Assembly: GCF_000012965.1 (NCBI RefSeq)
Contig: NC_007575.1
Span: 1,674,001-1,738,000 of the forward strand
Source: Sulfurimonas denitrificans DSM 1251
GTDB lineage: Bacteria > Campylobacterota > Campylobacteria > Campylobacterales > Sulfurimonadaceae
Reading direction: 5' to 3'
Length of the DNA stretch: 64,000 bases
The translations under genes were made by a program, and so were the position numbers. The notes below the pieces were generated by a model that saw nothing but the letters and a program-made list of their open reading frames with translations, was not told the origin of the DNA and did not search any database. Positions 43,112 to 53,314 of the stretch are shown here, piece by piece. Position 1 is the first letter of the stretch. Every line of letters begins with the position of its first letter.

Positions 43112-43497
43112 GGGGCTGACCTGGTTTCGACGGGACCTTGTAGCTTCTAACTGCATGTCGGACTGAGCATTTCCGTTACGCGGCTCAACTTGCTTAAACG
43201 CAAACAATACAAATTATCGCCCAGCTTACGCAGTAGCTTAAGTTTTAACCCCTTTCACTAAGACTGGAAGGCGGGCTGCTTCACCTGTTGACTCTAGATA
43301 GGCAGGATTCGAAGTATCACCCTTATGTAGATATATTTTACGTCTGTCTCGAGCGTAAAACGAACCCAAGAGGCTCGTCTTGTCTAACTTTGCAAGCTGT
43401 GTGAAGCAAGATTAAAAAACAAACAACTTCTCTAAACATGTAGACGTTAGGAGTAGCGTGGTTTCGGACTGGAGTTCGATCCTCCACAGCTCCACCA
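43112..43497 (+). ncRNA. ssrA: tmRNA
   Basis: 386 nt. The 5' end GGGGCUG pairs with CAGCUCC near the 3' end, followed by A and CCA; the T-arm is GGAGTTCGATCCTCC. The tag reading frame starts at GCA 43200 and ends with TAA at 43239: ANNTNYRPAYAVA. tmRNA rescues stalled ribosomes and marks the broken protein. It is a common site for integrated elements, but none is inserted here. Confidence 0.97.
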
Positions 43498-43575
43498 TAA
43501 TAAACTCATTAAATTTTAACAACTCCTCAGCACTTATTTTGTATAATCCCCAATAATTTTTTTAAAAGGTATAAC

Positions 43576-44502
43576 ATGCGAGGTTATAAGATTTTTGCTG
43601 GTTCTGCTAGTGTTGAATTTGCAAAAGAGGTGTGTCAAATTTTAGATGTTCCATTGGCTAAAGCTACTGTTAAAAAGTTTAGTGATGGTGAAATTTCTGT
43701 TCAAATTGCAGAGAGTGTTCGTGGGCGGGATGTATTTATTATCCAATCAACTGGCGCTCCATCAAACGACAACTTAATGGAACTTCTAATCATGACTGAC
43801 GCTCTTCGACGCTCTTCTGCTTCAAGTATTACAGCTGTTGTACCTTACTATGGATATGCTAGACAAGATCGTAAAGCTGCGCCTCGTGTTCCAATTACTG
43901 CAAGACTTGTAGCCGACATGTATGAAGCTGCTGGGATTGACAGAGTTGTAACAATTGACCTTCATGCTGGACAAATTCAAGGATTCTTCAACATTCCAGT
44001 TGACAATCTTTATGGCTCTGTAACTTTTGAAAACTACATAAGAAGCAAAAATCTAAAAAACCCAATAATTGCTTCTCCAGATATCGGCGGTGTTGCTCGT
44101 GCTAGATACTTTGCTTCACGCATGGGACTTGATATGGTCATAGTTGATAAAAGACGTGAAAAAGCCAATGAGAGTGAAGTTATGAATATTATCGGTAACG
44201 TTGAGGGCAAAGATGTAATCATGATTGATGACATGGTTGACACTGCAGGGACTATGATAAAAGCGGCAACTGCTCTTAAAAACAAGGGTGCCTCCTCTGT
44301 AATGGCATGTGCTACACATGCTGTACTAAGTGGTAAAGCTTACGAAAATATCGAAAATGGCGAATTAGACGAATTAATCATTACAAACACTCTTGAGTCA
44401 AAACCTCATAAAAAAATCATTGTTTTAACTGTTGCACCTCTTTTTGCAGAGGTTATACGCAGAGTTTATCACAATGAGAGCGTAAATAGTCTCTTTGCGT
44501 AA
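43576..44502 (+). CDS. prs: Ribose-phosphate pyrophosphokinase
   Basis: 308 aa. It makes PRPP from ribose-5-P and ATP. Visible motifs: KKFSDGEISVQI, SVRGRDVFIIQ, PYYGYARQDRK, TIDLHAGQIQGFF, the PRPP loop DIGGVARARYFA and DDMVDTAGTM. AAAAGGT precedes the ATG. Next gene lepA starts 13 bp later, suggesting one transcript with comF. Confidence 0.97.
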   Translation: MRGYKIFAGSASVEFAKEVCQILDVPLAKATVKKFSDGEISVQIAESVRGRDVFIIQSTGAPSNDNLMELLIMTDALRRSSASSITAVVPYYGYARQDRKAAPRVPITARLVADMYEAAGIDRVVTIDLHAGQIQGFFNIPVDNLYGSVTFENYIRSKNLKNPIIASPDIGGVARARYFASRMGLDMVIVDKRREKANESEVMNIIGNVEGKDVIMIDDMVDTAGTMIKAATALKNKGASSVMACATHAVLSGKAYENIENGELDELIITNTLESKPHKKIIVLTVAPLFAEVIRRVYHNESVNSLFA

Positions 44503-44515
44503 TTAAAGGAATCAA

Positions 44516-46306
44516 TTGAAAAACATTAGAAATTTTTCTATCATCGCACATATAGACCATGGTAAAAGCACCTTAGCAGATCGCATTATTCAAGAGTGTG
44601 GCTCGGTGAGCGATAGAGAGCTTGGCAAGCAGATGATGGACACAATGGACATCGAAAAAGAGCGTGGAATTACCATAAAAGCACAAAGTGTAAGACTTGA
44701 CTACGTAAAAGATGGTGAGCACTACATTCTAAATCTTATTGACACTCCAGGACATGTTGACTTCTCTTATGAGGTAAGTAAATCTTTAGCTTCAAGTGAT
44801 GGCGCTCTTCTTATCGTTGATGCTGCCCAAGGAGTTGAAGCTCAAACTATTGCGAATGTTTATCTAGCTATGGAGAATAATTTAACGCTTATCCCCGTCA
44901 TAAATAAGATAGATTTACCAGCCGCCGACCCAACAAAAGTTGCAGAAGAGATAGAGACTAGCATCGGCATAGATGCTACAGATGCTGTTTTGGTATCTGC
45001 GAAAACTGGTGTTGGTATACGCGCACTTATAGATGCCATTGTAGATAGAATACCTGCTCCTGTAGGAGATTCAAATGCTCCGACAAAAGCTATCATATAT
45101 GATTCGTGGTTTGACCCGTATTTAGGGGCGCTGGGTCTTGTTCGTGTTTTTGATGGTGAGATAAAAGTAAACCAACTTGTAAAAATTATGAGTAATGGCG
45201 AAGAACATCAAGTTCTTGATTTGATGTACCCGCATCCACTTAAACGTAAAAAGACTCCCGTTATAAAAACTGGAGAGATTGGCATAGTAGTACTTGGACT
45301 AAAAGAGGTACATGTAGTAAATGTTGGTGACACTATTACTGATGCCAAAAATCCTACGTGCGAACCTGTTGTAGAGTATGAACCAGCAAAGCCTTTTGTT
45401 TTTGCAGGAATATATCCAATAGATACGGACGAATTTGAAAATTTACGTGATGCGCTTGATAAGCTCAGATTAAATGACAGTTCTCTCTCTTTTCAGCCAG
45501 AGACCTCGTTAGCTCTTGGTTTTGGTTTTCGTGTCGGATTTTTAGGAATGCTTCATATGGAAGTTGTAAAAGAGAGACTTGAGCGTGAGTTCAATCTTGA
45601 TTTAATCGCTTCTGCGCCATCTGTTATTTATAAAGTTTATCTAAACAACGGCGAAGAGATTCATGTTCATAATCCTTCAGAGTTGCCAGAAGTGAATCGT
45701 ATAGATAGAATTGAAGAGCCATATATAAAAGCCACAGTTATTACTCCGAGTGAATATCTTGGAAATATTATAACTCTGCTAATAAATAAGCGTGGAACTC
45801 AAACAAAAATGACATACCTCAACCAAGACAGAGTTATGCTTGAGTATGAAGTACCGATGAATGAAATTGTCATGGACTTTTACGACAAACTAAAATCAAT
45901 CTCTAAAGGTTATGCTTCATTTGATTATGAGCCGATTGAGTTTAGAGTTGGAGATCTTGTCAAGCTTGACATAAAAGTAGCTGGAGAGGCAGTTGATGCG
46001 TTAAGTATCGTTGTTCCTCGCAATCAAGCACTTCCACGTGGTCGTGTTTTAGTAAAAAATATGAAAGAGATTATACCTCGTCAACTTTTTGAAGTAGCCG
46101 TCCAAGCATCTTTAGGTTCTCAAGTTATAGCACGTGAGACTGTAAAGAGCATGGGCAAGAATGTTACTGCTAAGTGTTATGGTGGAGACATTACAAGAAA
46201 AAGAAAACTCTTAGAGAAACAAAAAGAGGGTAAAAAAAGAATGAAATCTATCGGAAAAGTGCAACTGCCGCAAGAAGCATTTATGTCCGTTTTAAAGATG
46301 GACTGA
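44516..46306 (+). CDS. lepA: Elongation factor 4 (LepA)
   Basis: 596 aa translation GTPase, the normal length. G1 [10 protein letters not shown]2 [10 protein letters not shown]3 [10 protein letters not shown]4 [11 protein letters not shown]5 SAKTG. The unique C-terminal domain ends [16 protein letters not shown]. It can back-translocate stalled ribosomes and helps ribosome assembly. The start is TTG at 44516, 7 nt after AAAGGA. comF follows 13 bp later. Confidence 0.97.
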   Translation: MKNIRNFSIIAHIDHGKSTLADRIIQECGSVSDRELGKQMMDTMDIEKERGITIKAQSVRLDYVKDGEHYILNLIDTPGHVDFSYEVSKSLASSDGALLIVDAAQGVEAQTIANVYLAMENNLTLIPVINKIDLPAADPTKVAEEIETSIGIDATDAVLVSAKTGVGIRALIDAIVDRIPAPVGDSNAPTKAIIYDSWFDPYLGALGLVRVFDGEIKVNQLVKIMSNGEEHQVLDLMYPHPLKRKKTPVIKTGEIGIVVLGLKEVHVVNVGDTITDAKNPTCEPVVEYEPAKPFVFAGIYPIDTDEFENLRDALDKLRLNDSSLSFQPETSLALGFGFRVGFLGMLHMEVVKERLEREFNLDLIASAPSVIYKVYLNNGEEIHVHNPSELPEVNRIDRIEEPYIKATVITPSEYLGNIITLLINKRGTQTKMTYLNQDRVMLEYEVPMNEIVMDFYDKLKSISKGYASFDYEPIEFRVGDLVKLDIKVAGEAVDALSIVVPRNQALPRGRVLVKNMKEIIPRQLFEVAVQASLGSQVIARETVKSMGKNVTAKCYGGDITRKRKLLEKQKEGKKRMKSIGKVQLPQEAFMSVLKMD

Positions 46307-46319
46307 GGAAGCAAAAAAA

Positions 46320-46895
46320 ATGCGCTGCTTGATGTGTGAAAATCTATCTTTTTCACATATCTGCAATAATTGTCAGACTACTTTTTTAACACCTTCTCTT
46401 TATAGAAGAAAAATTTTAGGGGATATAGAAGTTATCTCTTTTTATAAATATAGTGATATAAAAAATCTCCTTCACACCAAACATACTGATTTAGGCTATT
46501 ACATGTACACTATTTTGGCAAAAAACTCACTTGAGAAGTTTGCCGCCCAATTCTCTTACACTCAACATGTAGTCTCAATTGCCATAGATGATACACTAAG
46601 TTCTGGATACTCCCATACTGCCATATTAAACAGAGCCTTAAAGAGCGATTTTATAACGCCTAAGTTTAATAAATTAAGAGCAAAAAACAGAGTTACTTAC
46701 TCTGGTAAAAGTAGAGAATTTAGAATGTTGAATCCTAGAAATTTTGAACTTAAAGAGTTTAAAGAAAAAGAGCTTATATTGGTAGATGACATAGTAACAA
46801 CTGGCTCAACTCTTACCCAAGCAATCAAGTTACTGCACTCAAATAATAAAAACACTCTTTTTTGCCTCTCTCTAACAGATGCAAGTATAAAATAA
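46320..46895 (+). CDS. ComF-family phosphoribosyltransferase
   Basis: 191 aa. An N-terminal zinc-finger-like region (MRCLMCENLSFSHICNNCQ) is followed by a PRTase domain with the PRPP loop LILVDDIVTTGSTL near 155. ComF proteins act in DNA uptake in some bacteria (a motor-like role at the membrane) but are also found in non-competent ones. It sits behind lepA in the prs-lepA-comF run. Confidence 0.85.
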   Translation: MRCLMCENLSFSHICNNCQTTFLTPSLYRRKILGDIEVISFYKYSDIKNLLHTKHTDLGYYMYTILAKNSLEKFAAQFSYTQHVVSIAIDDTLSSGYSHTAILNRALKSDFITPKFNKLRAKNRVTYSGKSREFRMLNPRNFELKEFKEKELILVDDIVTTGSTLTQAIKLLHSNNKNTLFCLSLTDASIK

Positions 46896-46942
46896 GCAAC
46901 GGGTATATATACTTATATATATTATAAATCCAAAGGTTAAGT

Positions 46943-48805
46943 TTGAAAATTTTTACTCTTTTATCTCTAATCTTCTCTATTGTTTTTGCTAGTGAGAGCA
47001 ACCTTGATGACCTTTTATCAAAGTATCGCAAAGCAAATGAACTTCATAATCAAACAAAAGATGAGAGTGCGGGGCATGTTAGTGTATTTTCTCGCTCTGA
47101 TTTAGATAAAATGCAGGCATACACTCTTAATGATGTTCTAAAAACTATTAAGCTATTTACTTTAAAAAACACAAATTTTGGATTTACCTCTTTAGTTAAA
47201 ACGCCCTATTCAGAAAACTCTATGTCCTCTATAAAAATTTATATAAACTCTTATGAATTAGCCTCTGTTACTTCTGGTTCTGGATTGGCACAGTTTGGTA
47301 AAATGGGACTTAACCATATAGATCACATTGAGATATACCAAGCTTCTAATGCTATAGCTTTTCATGGTGAAGCAGGAAATATGGTTATAAAGCTCTACAC
47401 GAAAAATCCATCACGTGAAAATGCAACAGTAGCGCAAGCTGCTGCGGACTCAAAAGGTGGAGCTAGAGGACAGGTTATAGATGCTCAAAGTTTTGGTGAG
47501 TACTCTTATCTTGCAAATGCTGATGTCAGCAGCAATAAGTACGATAAGAAGCAAAGCCCAAATGGAAGCATTTTCTCAAGAGATGGAGATAGAGGACAGT
47601 TCTATTTTAATTTTGCAAAAAGAGATGATTACACTATTGAAGCTGGGGTTGCAGTTGAGAGTTATGACCTTTATAGCGGATTTGGCAACAAAATAAATGA
47701 TGGCGATATAAAATCAAAATATAGCTATCTAAATTTTACAAAACAGCTCCCACAAAATATAGAGCTTATCTTCAGCACAACTTACGAAACAATAGAGATT
47801 GAAAACTCAGATTTTTCTGGGATAAAACTCTTTGATGGCAGTTTGAGTAAGAATATGCAAGTAGAAAATGGTTCGTATGTATATGATTTTATACTACAAA
47901 AAAGAGATACTTATAAAGATAACAGATTCTTTTATGGTGTTCAGGTAAAACAAAAAACTTTTTTCTTAGATAAGCTAAAAAGCAATGGTGTTGAAAAATC
48001 AGTTATACTTGGTCCAAAAAATCTTGATATCTACATGTTGTTTTTTGAAGATACTTACAGCATAAATGAGAGCAACAAAATTATATTTGGTGCAAAGCTT
48101 GATTATTTTAAAAACCACACTACACCCTCAGATATACAAAACATAATGCGCCTTGCATATATCTCAAACCTAACTAATGAGCTATCTTTTAAAACATTCA
48201 TTCAAAATATGTATGTTTACCCACAAATAGCACAAACAACGTTCTCTCCCATATATGATGCTAACCCAAACCTAAAGCCTTCAAAATCACATGTAATGAA
48301 AGCAGAGCTAGAATATGAGAAAGATGATATAACTATAACTTTAAGCGGAGGAAAAGCAAAAGCCAAAGATGGTATTGTTTTTAATCGCACATTAAACATG
48401 TTTGTAAATAATGATGGCAATTCAAACTTTTCACAAGTATCACTAAATGCAGAGTATAGATTTAGCACTGAGAATAAAATCATAGCAGAGTATTTCAAAG
48501 CGTTTAAAGAGAATGCAAATCTCTCTCCAGACTCTGGTGTGCTTCTTCAACTCTACACTACTTTTGGCAAGTTTGATATCTATAATGAACTTGTATATAG
48601 GTCATCTTACACAGGAATAGATAACGTTTATATAGCTGAGGGTTATGACTACACGGCGGGTGCAATTTATCACTATAACAAAAAAATAAATATAAAACTA
48701 AAGGGTGAGAATATTTTTGACAAGGCGATACAAAGCAGCATAAAAGGAACAACTCTTCCCTCTCTTGAGAGAAGAGCAATTTTAACCATGGAGTACATTT
48801 TTTAG
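46943..48805 (+). CDS. TonB-dependent outer-membrane receptor-like protein
   Basis: 620 aa from a TTG start at 46943. Signal peptide MKIFTLLSLIFSIVFA. A plug domain (~45-160: VFSRSDLDKMQAYTLNDVLK, then GLNHIDHIEIYQASNAIAFHGEAGNMVI) is followed by beta-rich strands and an aromatic C-terminal end (LERRAILTMEYIF) typical of outer-membrane barrels. It would take up or sense an unknown ligand. It is followed directly by a small periplasmic protein and a membrane GGDEF-EAL protein, with adjacent or overlapping ends, so the three form one unit. At ~600 aa the barrel is a little short. Confidence 0.82.
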   Translation: MKIFTLLSLIFSIVFASESNLDDLLSKYRKANELHNQTKDESAGHVSVFSRSDLDKMQAYTLNDVLKTIKLFTLKNTNFGFTSLVKTPYSENSMSSIKIYINSYELASVTSGSGLAQFGKMGLNHIDHIEIYQASNAIAFHGEAGNMVIKLYTKNPSRENATVAQAAADSKGGARGQVIDAQSFGEYSYLANADVSSNKYDKKQSPNGSIFSRDGDRGQFYFNFAKRDDYTIEAGVAVESYDLYSGFGNKINDGDIKSKYSYLNFTKQLPQNIELIFSTTYETIEIENSDFSGIKLFDGSLSKNMQVENGSYVYDFILQKRDTYKDNRFFYGVQVKQKTFFLDKLKSNGVEKSVILGPKNLDIYMLFFEDTYSINESNKIIFGAKLDYFKNHTTPSDIQNIMRLAYISNLTNELSFKTFIQNMYVYPQIAQTTFSPIYDANPNLKPSKSHVMKAELEYEKDDITITLSGGKAKAKDGIVFNRTLNMFVNNDGNSNFSQVSLNAEYRFSTENKIIAEYFKAFKENANLSPDSGVLLQLYTTFGKFDIYNELVYRSSYTGIDNVYIAEGYDYTAGAIYHYNKKINIKLKGENIFDKAIQSSIKGTTLPSLERRAILTMEYIF

Positions 48806-49237
48806 ATGAAAATATTTCTTCTCTCTATACTCTTAGCACTATCACTCTTTTCAAATGAGAGCAAAGAGGCTATTCAAGTAGAAATTTTAGAGAAAATTTT
48901 TCAAAATATCTCACTAGATGAGAAAATAATAATCTACTCAGATAATGAAAAAATAATTCAAGAGTTTAATAAAAATGCTAACTTCTCCACTACTCAAGAG
49001 TGTCGCAAAGCTTCAATAATCGTACTTGAAGATAAAAAAAACTTAAAAGATGATTTTTGCAAAAAAGCTATCTTTGTACTTAAATATGAACTTTTGAAAG
49101 AGATTCCAAAAAGTTTTGGTTCAATGTTTTGGAAAAAAGGCAGACCAAATATTGTACTAATAGAATCAAGAATAAAAGAGCAGAAAATCTCAATATCTAA
49201 AGAGCTTGAGATTTATATAGAAGAAAGAATATGGTAA
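48806..49237 (+). CDS. Small periplasmic protein (YfiR-like position)
   Basis: 143 aa. Signal peptide MKIFLLSILLALSLFS. The mature part is alpha/beta with two Cys (TQECRKAS; DDFCKKAI) and ends with GRPNIVLIESRIKEQKISIS and a helix, a layout like YfiR/DUF4154 proteins. YfiR proteins restrain a membrane diguanylate cyclase from the periplasm. It starts right behind the TonB receptor stop and overlaps the GGDEF-EAL gene by 7 nt. The YfiR comparison is weak in sequence and rests mainly on context. Confidence 0.6.
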   Translation: MKIFLLSILLALSLFSNESKEAIQVEILEKIFQNISLDEKIIIYSDNEKIIQEFNKNANFSTTQECRKASIIVLEDKKNLKDDFCKKAIFVLKYELLKEIPKSFGSMFWKKGRPNIVLIESRIKEQKISISKELEIYIEERIW

Positions 49238-51153
49238 AAAAAAGAGAGTTAGCAATCTTTTTTCTACTTTTTGTGCTTGGGCTATTTTTAGCATATACAT
49301 ATAATGACATCACTAAAGCAAAAGAGACTATCTTTGAGACAATAGAAAAACATGAGATAGAACAAATCTCTTTAGTTTTACAAAATATACAAAAAGATAT
49401 CCATACAAACTATCAAATAAAAGATAAAGATGATTTAATCTCTGTTTTTAAAGAACAAAACAATAGAGAAAGATATGAACAAATCCTCTCCATAATGTTA
49501 TCTTCAGATGTAAAATATTCATACATTCTTTATAAAGATGATACAAATAAATTTAGATTTTTACTCGATGCATCAAAAACCGATAAAGCAAACTTCAACC
49601 AAAAATTTGATATTGATTCAAAAGAGTATGAGATTATCTACGACCTCAAAGAGCCTCAAATTATAAAACAGAAAAATGTTGAAAATCTTTATGTAACTTA
49701 TCTCTACCCAATTATCAGCAATGGCGTTGTTGTTGGATTTTTCAATATAGACTTTACTACAGATATAAAGATGATTATTTTAGAGTCCATAAAACCATTA
49801 GAGGCCTTTTTTACAATTCTTACTATTTTTATATTTATATTTATGGGTGTAACACTTATACAAATTTTTCACTACTTTATGACTAAAAAAAAGATTTTTA
49901 CAGATCCACTTACAGGTACATTTAATAGAAATTATCTCGATGAGATAGAGCATGTATTAAACCTTGAAAAATATAGTGTTGCCATGCTTGATTTGGACAA
50001 ATTTAAGATAATAAACGATACTTATGGTCATAAAACTGGGGATTATGTCCTCTCACATGTAAGTACTTTATTTAAGAATTCAATTAGAGAGAGCGATATT
50101 TTAGTTCGTTATGGCGGTGAAGAGTTTTTACTTCTTATAAACAAAAGAGACAAAACAGAGCCAAAAACAAATATTTGTGAAAGAATAAGAAGCAATGTCG
50201 CTAAAGAGAACTTTTCGTATGATGGACATGATATAAAAGTGACTGTATCAATTGGTGTTCACAAACACCCAGCCTTAGAGAAAAATCTCCAAGAGGCGAT
50301 AAAAATAGCAGACAAAATGCTCTATGAAGCAAAAAGCAGTGGCAGAAACAAAATAGTAATTTACGATGAAAAACTAAACTCTCTCTCCTTATCATCTTCA
50401 TCATCAAAACATTTGAGTTTTGTAAAAGAGGCACTTGAAGAAGATAGAGTTACATGTTATTATCAACCTATCTATAACCATCATACAGGAGAGATTTTTA
50501 AGTATGAAGCCCTTGTAAGAATCATCGCAAAAGATGGAAAAGTTATTCCACCTATGAGTTTTATGCCTCACATAAAACTTACAAATATGCACTATAAGCT
50601 TACACAAAGAGTTCTATCTACTGTTTTTGAGAAATTTAAAGATAATAAAAGCCTTGTAAGTATAAATATAAATTTCTCAGATTTAATAAATCCAGATATT
50701 GAAGAGAGCATAGTAAAAGCACTAAAATCTAATCACCACTTAGCTTCTAGGGTAACTTTTGAGATACTTGAGAGTGATGAGATTGAAAATATTGAGCTAT
50801 TTAAACAGAAGATTCATCTTCTTCATTCACTTAAGGCAAAAGTATCTATTGATGATTTTGGAAGTGGTTACTCAAACTTTAAGAGCGTTATTGATATTGA
50901 AGCAAATTTCTTAAAGATTGACGGCTCTTTGATTAAGAACATAGATGTAAATGGCAAAGATTTTAAAGTAGTTAAGAGCATTGTTCACTTCGCTGCACAG
51001 AGCAATATGCAGACAATTGCAGAGTTTGTACACTCAAAAGAGGTTTATGAGAAGCTTCTGCTCTTAGACATAGACTATATGCAAGGTTACTACATCTCTA
51101 AGCCAGAAGCTCATTTAATTTTAAAAGATGAGCTTTTTAAAACAGTTTCTTAA
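49231..51153 (+). CDS. Membrane GGDEF-EAL protein
   Basis: 640 aa. Two membrane helices (~7-25 and ~188-212) frame a periplasmic sensor of ~160 residues. GGDEF: DKFKIINDTYGHKTGDYVL and VRYGGEEFLLL (~294), so the cyclase is likely active. EAL: YEALVR (~425), NINFSDL, FEILESDE, IDDFGSGYSN, LKIDGS, AEFVHSKE and MQGYYISKP, so catalytic residues for c-di-GMP hydrolysis are present too. It can thus make or break c-di-GMP depending on the sensor signal. It follows a periplasmic protein and a TonB receptor that may supply that signal. Confidence 0.92.
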   Translation: MVKKRELAIFFLLFVLGLFLAYTYNDITKAKETIFETIEKHEIEQISLVLQNIQKDIHTNYQIKDKDDLISVFKEQNNRERYEQILSIMLSSDVKYSYILYKDDTNKFRFLLDASKTDKANFNQKFDIDSKEYEIIYDLKEPQIIKQKNVENLYVTYLYPIISNGVVVGFFNIDFTTDIKMIILESIKPLEAFFTILTIFIFIFMGVTLIQIFHYFMTKKKIFTDPLTGTFNRNYLDEIEHVLNLEKYSVAMLDLDKFKIINDTYGHKTGDYVLSHVSTLFKNSIRESDILVRYGGEEFLLLINKRDKTEPKTNICERIRSNVAKENFSYDGHDIKVTVSIGVHKHPALEKNLQEAIKIADKMLYEAKSSGRNKIVIYDEKLNSLSLSSSSSKHLSFVKEALEEDRVTCYYQPIYNHHTGEIFKYEALVRIIAKDGKVIPPMSFMPHIKLTNMHYKLTQRVLSTVFEKFKDNKSLVSININFSDLINPDIEESIVKALKSNHHLASRVTFEILESDEIENIELFKQKIHLLHSLKAKVSIDDFGSGYSNFKSVIDIEANFLKIDGSLIKNIDVNGKDFKVVKSIVHFAAQSNMQTIAEFVHSKEVYEKLLLLDIDYMQGYYISKPEAHLILKDELFKTVS

Positions 51154-53134
51154 ATAGCTTCTCAACTTTATCTATCACTTTTTTGCCAGTCTCAGATTTT
51201 AAAAATTTCTCTAAATCAATGCTAACTTTTGGAGAATCCATACTTCCACTAAGGTTTGCATTTATTGTATCATTTTTTATAACTATACTCAAATCAGAGT
51301 TCATCTGATTCGTTTTTGTGTTTAGCTTTGCATCTTTTGTCTTAAGTGCTGTCTCTTTTGAGTGTAAATCAAGAGAAGCTAAAATATTCTCTTTTTCTAT
51401 CTTTGCACCAATTTTTCCATTAAAATTTTCTCTGTACATATCAACTTTTGTAAACTGCTTGATTAAATCAAATGTCTGATTTTTTGCAAACATTAAATTT
51501 ATTAACTCTCCATCAAAAGTGCCCTTACTTTGTGCTAAGTTATAATCTATTTTTGCGTTTAGTGTACCATCAAAAAGCTCTGGATGCATTAACATGTAAA
51601 GCAGTTTTGTTGTCTTTATATCACTTAGAGTTGCACTAAAATCATCATTATGAAGTTTTGCTTCTAATTTTCCGCCAGAACTATTTGAATAGAGCGTAAA
51701 GTCCAAATTTTTCGCCTTTGATATCTCTCCATTTGCTATGAAACTTCCTCTTAGATGCTGAGCGGTTACGAAATATAGGCTATTTAAATCACTTATGCTA
51801 ACTACATAATCACTCTTAAGTGAGGCATCTTTCATATTTAATTTGGCGCTTTTAATGTCAAGATTTGCAAGATTTGATTTAAAATCCACCTTTGTATCAG
51901 CAATACCATCTCCTAAAATTGTAGTAGTGTTTGAACTAAATGTACTCTTTGGCATAGGTGATGAAAACTTATATGCTTTAGTAAGATAAGCAGAGTCAAA
52001 AACTCCATTTCTTAGAGTGCTCTTTACTTCACCCCTTAATGAGTCTGTTCTTGCATCGCTAATATCTGCCTCCATCGAGAAAAGCGCATCTGCGTAGTGT
52101 GGTTGTTTTATCATGTAGAGAAGCTTTGCAATATCCAGGTCTGTAATTTTTGCCCTTAATGAGATTGGCGTAAAATCTTTTAGCACAGCTTCAAGTGTAG
52201 TTTGTGAAGCTGCTACATCGCTATTTGCACGAACTAGAAGTCTATTTCTATCTCCGCTTAGTGTTCCATTTAACTTTAGCGCCCCTCTTATATCTGCGTT
52301 TGTGATAGGTTTTAAAACTTCTAAATTCTCTACATCAAGTGCATATTTCAAATCAGCTTTAAATGGCTCTGGGGTAAGGTTTCCTGAACTATTTATTTTA
52401 AAGAGATTTGACGTTAAATCACAACTATAAACCAAATCATCTCCCTTTAATTTTGCATCAAGGCTCATATCAAAAGAGCTCTTTGGAACAGTTACATTAA
52501 AGTCGCTCTTCATAAATTCTGGATTTATAACTCCATTTTTTGTAACTAGCTTCACATCTCCATCAAGCTTATGAGGAGTTATACTTTTAAGATTTATGTC
52601 AAGATTTACATCTGCTGCTGCATATGGATTTTTAGCCCCAAGATAGAGCAGCAAAGAGAGTTTTGCATTTTTCATGTTTGCAATAATTGAGGTTGGATTC
52701 AAATCACTCAACTCAACATGGTAAGAGGTATCACTCTGCGCAACATCACTTTTTCCATCTATCTTCATAAAAGCCAAATCACCTCTTACTACTCCATCTG
52801 TTTTAAATGCTCCATTAAGAGGCATCTCCAAGAGTGGCTTTAATGTTTTGAGATTTTTAAAATCTATCTCATAATTAAAATCAAATGATTTTGCAAATAT
52901 AGAGTAAATCCCCTCTGCCTTTATAAAATTCCCTTTATCAAGTTCTAGCGTTATCTTAAAATCACTCATACTAAGTGAGAAGTTCTCCATCTTAGTAGTA
53001 ACTTTAATCCGCTCTTGTATCTTTGCCTCTATTATGGGCTTGATTAAGTTATTTCCAACAGGCGTAAATGCAACTACATAGACACTTACCACAAAAAAGA
53101 GTATGATAGCACTGATCCAAGCTAAATATTTCAT
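51137..53134 (-). CDS. AsmA-like protein
   Basis: 665 aa. An N-terminal membrane helix (WISAIILFFVVSVYVVAF) is followed by PVGNNLIKPIIEAKIQERIK and long repeats of short beta strands with LDLKS-, GxLxxx-type spacing, as in AsmA and TamB-like envelope proteins. The last part (NINANLSGSMDSPKVSIDLE) is like AsmA ends. These proteins bridge inner and outer membrane and move phospholipid. It converges on the GGDEF-EAL gene, overlapping it by 17 bp at the 3' end. Confidence 0.65.
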   Translation of the reverse strand: MKYLAWISAIILFFVVSVYVVAFTPVGNNLIKPIIEAKIQERIKVTTKMENFSLSMSDFKITLELDKGNFIKAEGIYSIFAKSFDFNYEIDFKNLKTLKPLLEMPLNGAFKTDGVVRGDLAFMKIDGKSDVAQSDTSYHVELSDLNPTSIIANMKNAKLSLLLYLGAKNPYAAADVNLDINLKSITPHKLDGDVKLVTKNGVINPEFMKSDFNVTVPKSSFDMSLDAKLKGDDLVYSCDLTSNLFKINSSGNLTPEPFKADLKYALDVENLEVLKPITNADIRGALKLNGTLSGDRNRLLVRANSDVAASQTTLEAVLKDFTPISLRAKITDLDIAKLLYMIKQPHYADALFSMEADISDARTDSLRGEVKSTLRNGVFDSAYLTKAYKFSSPMPKSTFSSNTTTILGDGIADTKVDFKSNLANLDIKSAKLNMKDASLKSDYVVSISDLNSLYFVTAQHLRGSFIANGEISKAKNLDFTLYSNSSGGKLEAKLHNDDFSATLSDIKTTKLLYMLMHPELFDGTLNAKIDYNLAQSKGTFDGELINLMFAKNQTFDLIKQFTKVDMYRENFNGKIGAKIEKENILASLDLHSKETALKTKDAKLNTKTNQMNSDLSIVIKNDTINANLSGSMDSPKVSIDLEKFLKSETGKKVIDKVEKLFKKLF

Positions 53135-53250
53135 ATAATCTCCAGTTATTTTATATGGATAATAATACTATAAAAAGACATATCTTAAGCAACTGCAAAC
53201 TTGACAGCAATAGACTAAACTTAATTGATATAAAAACATTTAGCTTTTAC

Positions 53251-53279
53251 TTGACATTGTTACACTCAATATGTATAAT
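53251..53279 (+). promoter_or_regulatory. Consensus sigma-70 promoter of grpE-dnaK
   Basis: TTGACA (53251) and TATAAT (53274) are both perfect and are separated by exactly 17 bp. No CIRCE inverted repeat is visible nearby. Confidence 0.85.
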
Positions 53280-53314
53280 TGTACCATCTTTTAAAAAGGA
53301 GTAATTTAACAGCT

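Noticed and set aside
43112-43497. ssrA as a second element insertion site
   Set aside because: The 3' end is followed directly by prs, with no integrase and no second copy of the ssrA end.
53135-53314. CIRCE element before grpE
   Set aside because: No TTAGCACTC-N9-GAGTGCTAA-like inverted repeat is present.
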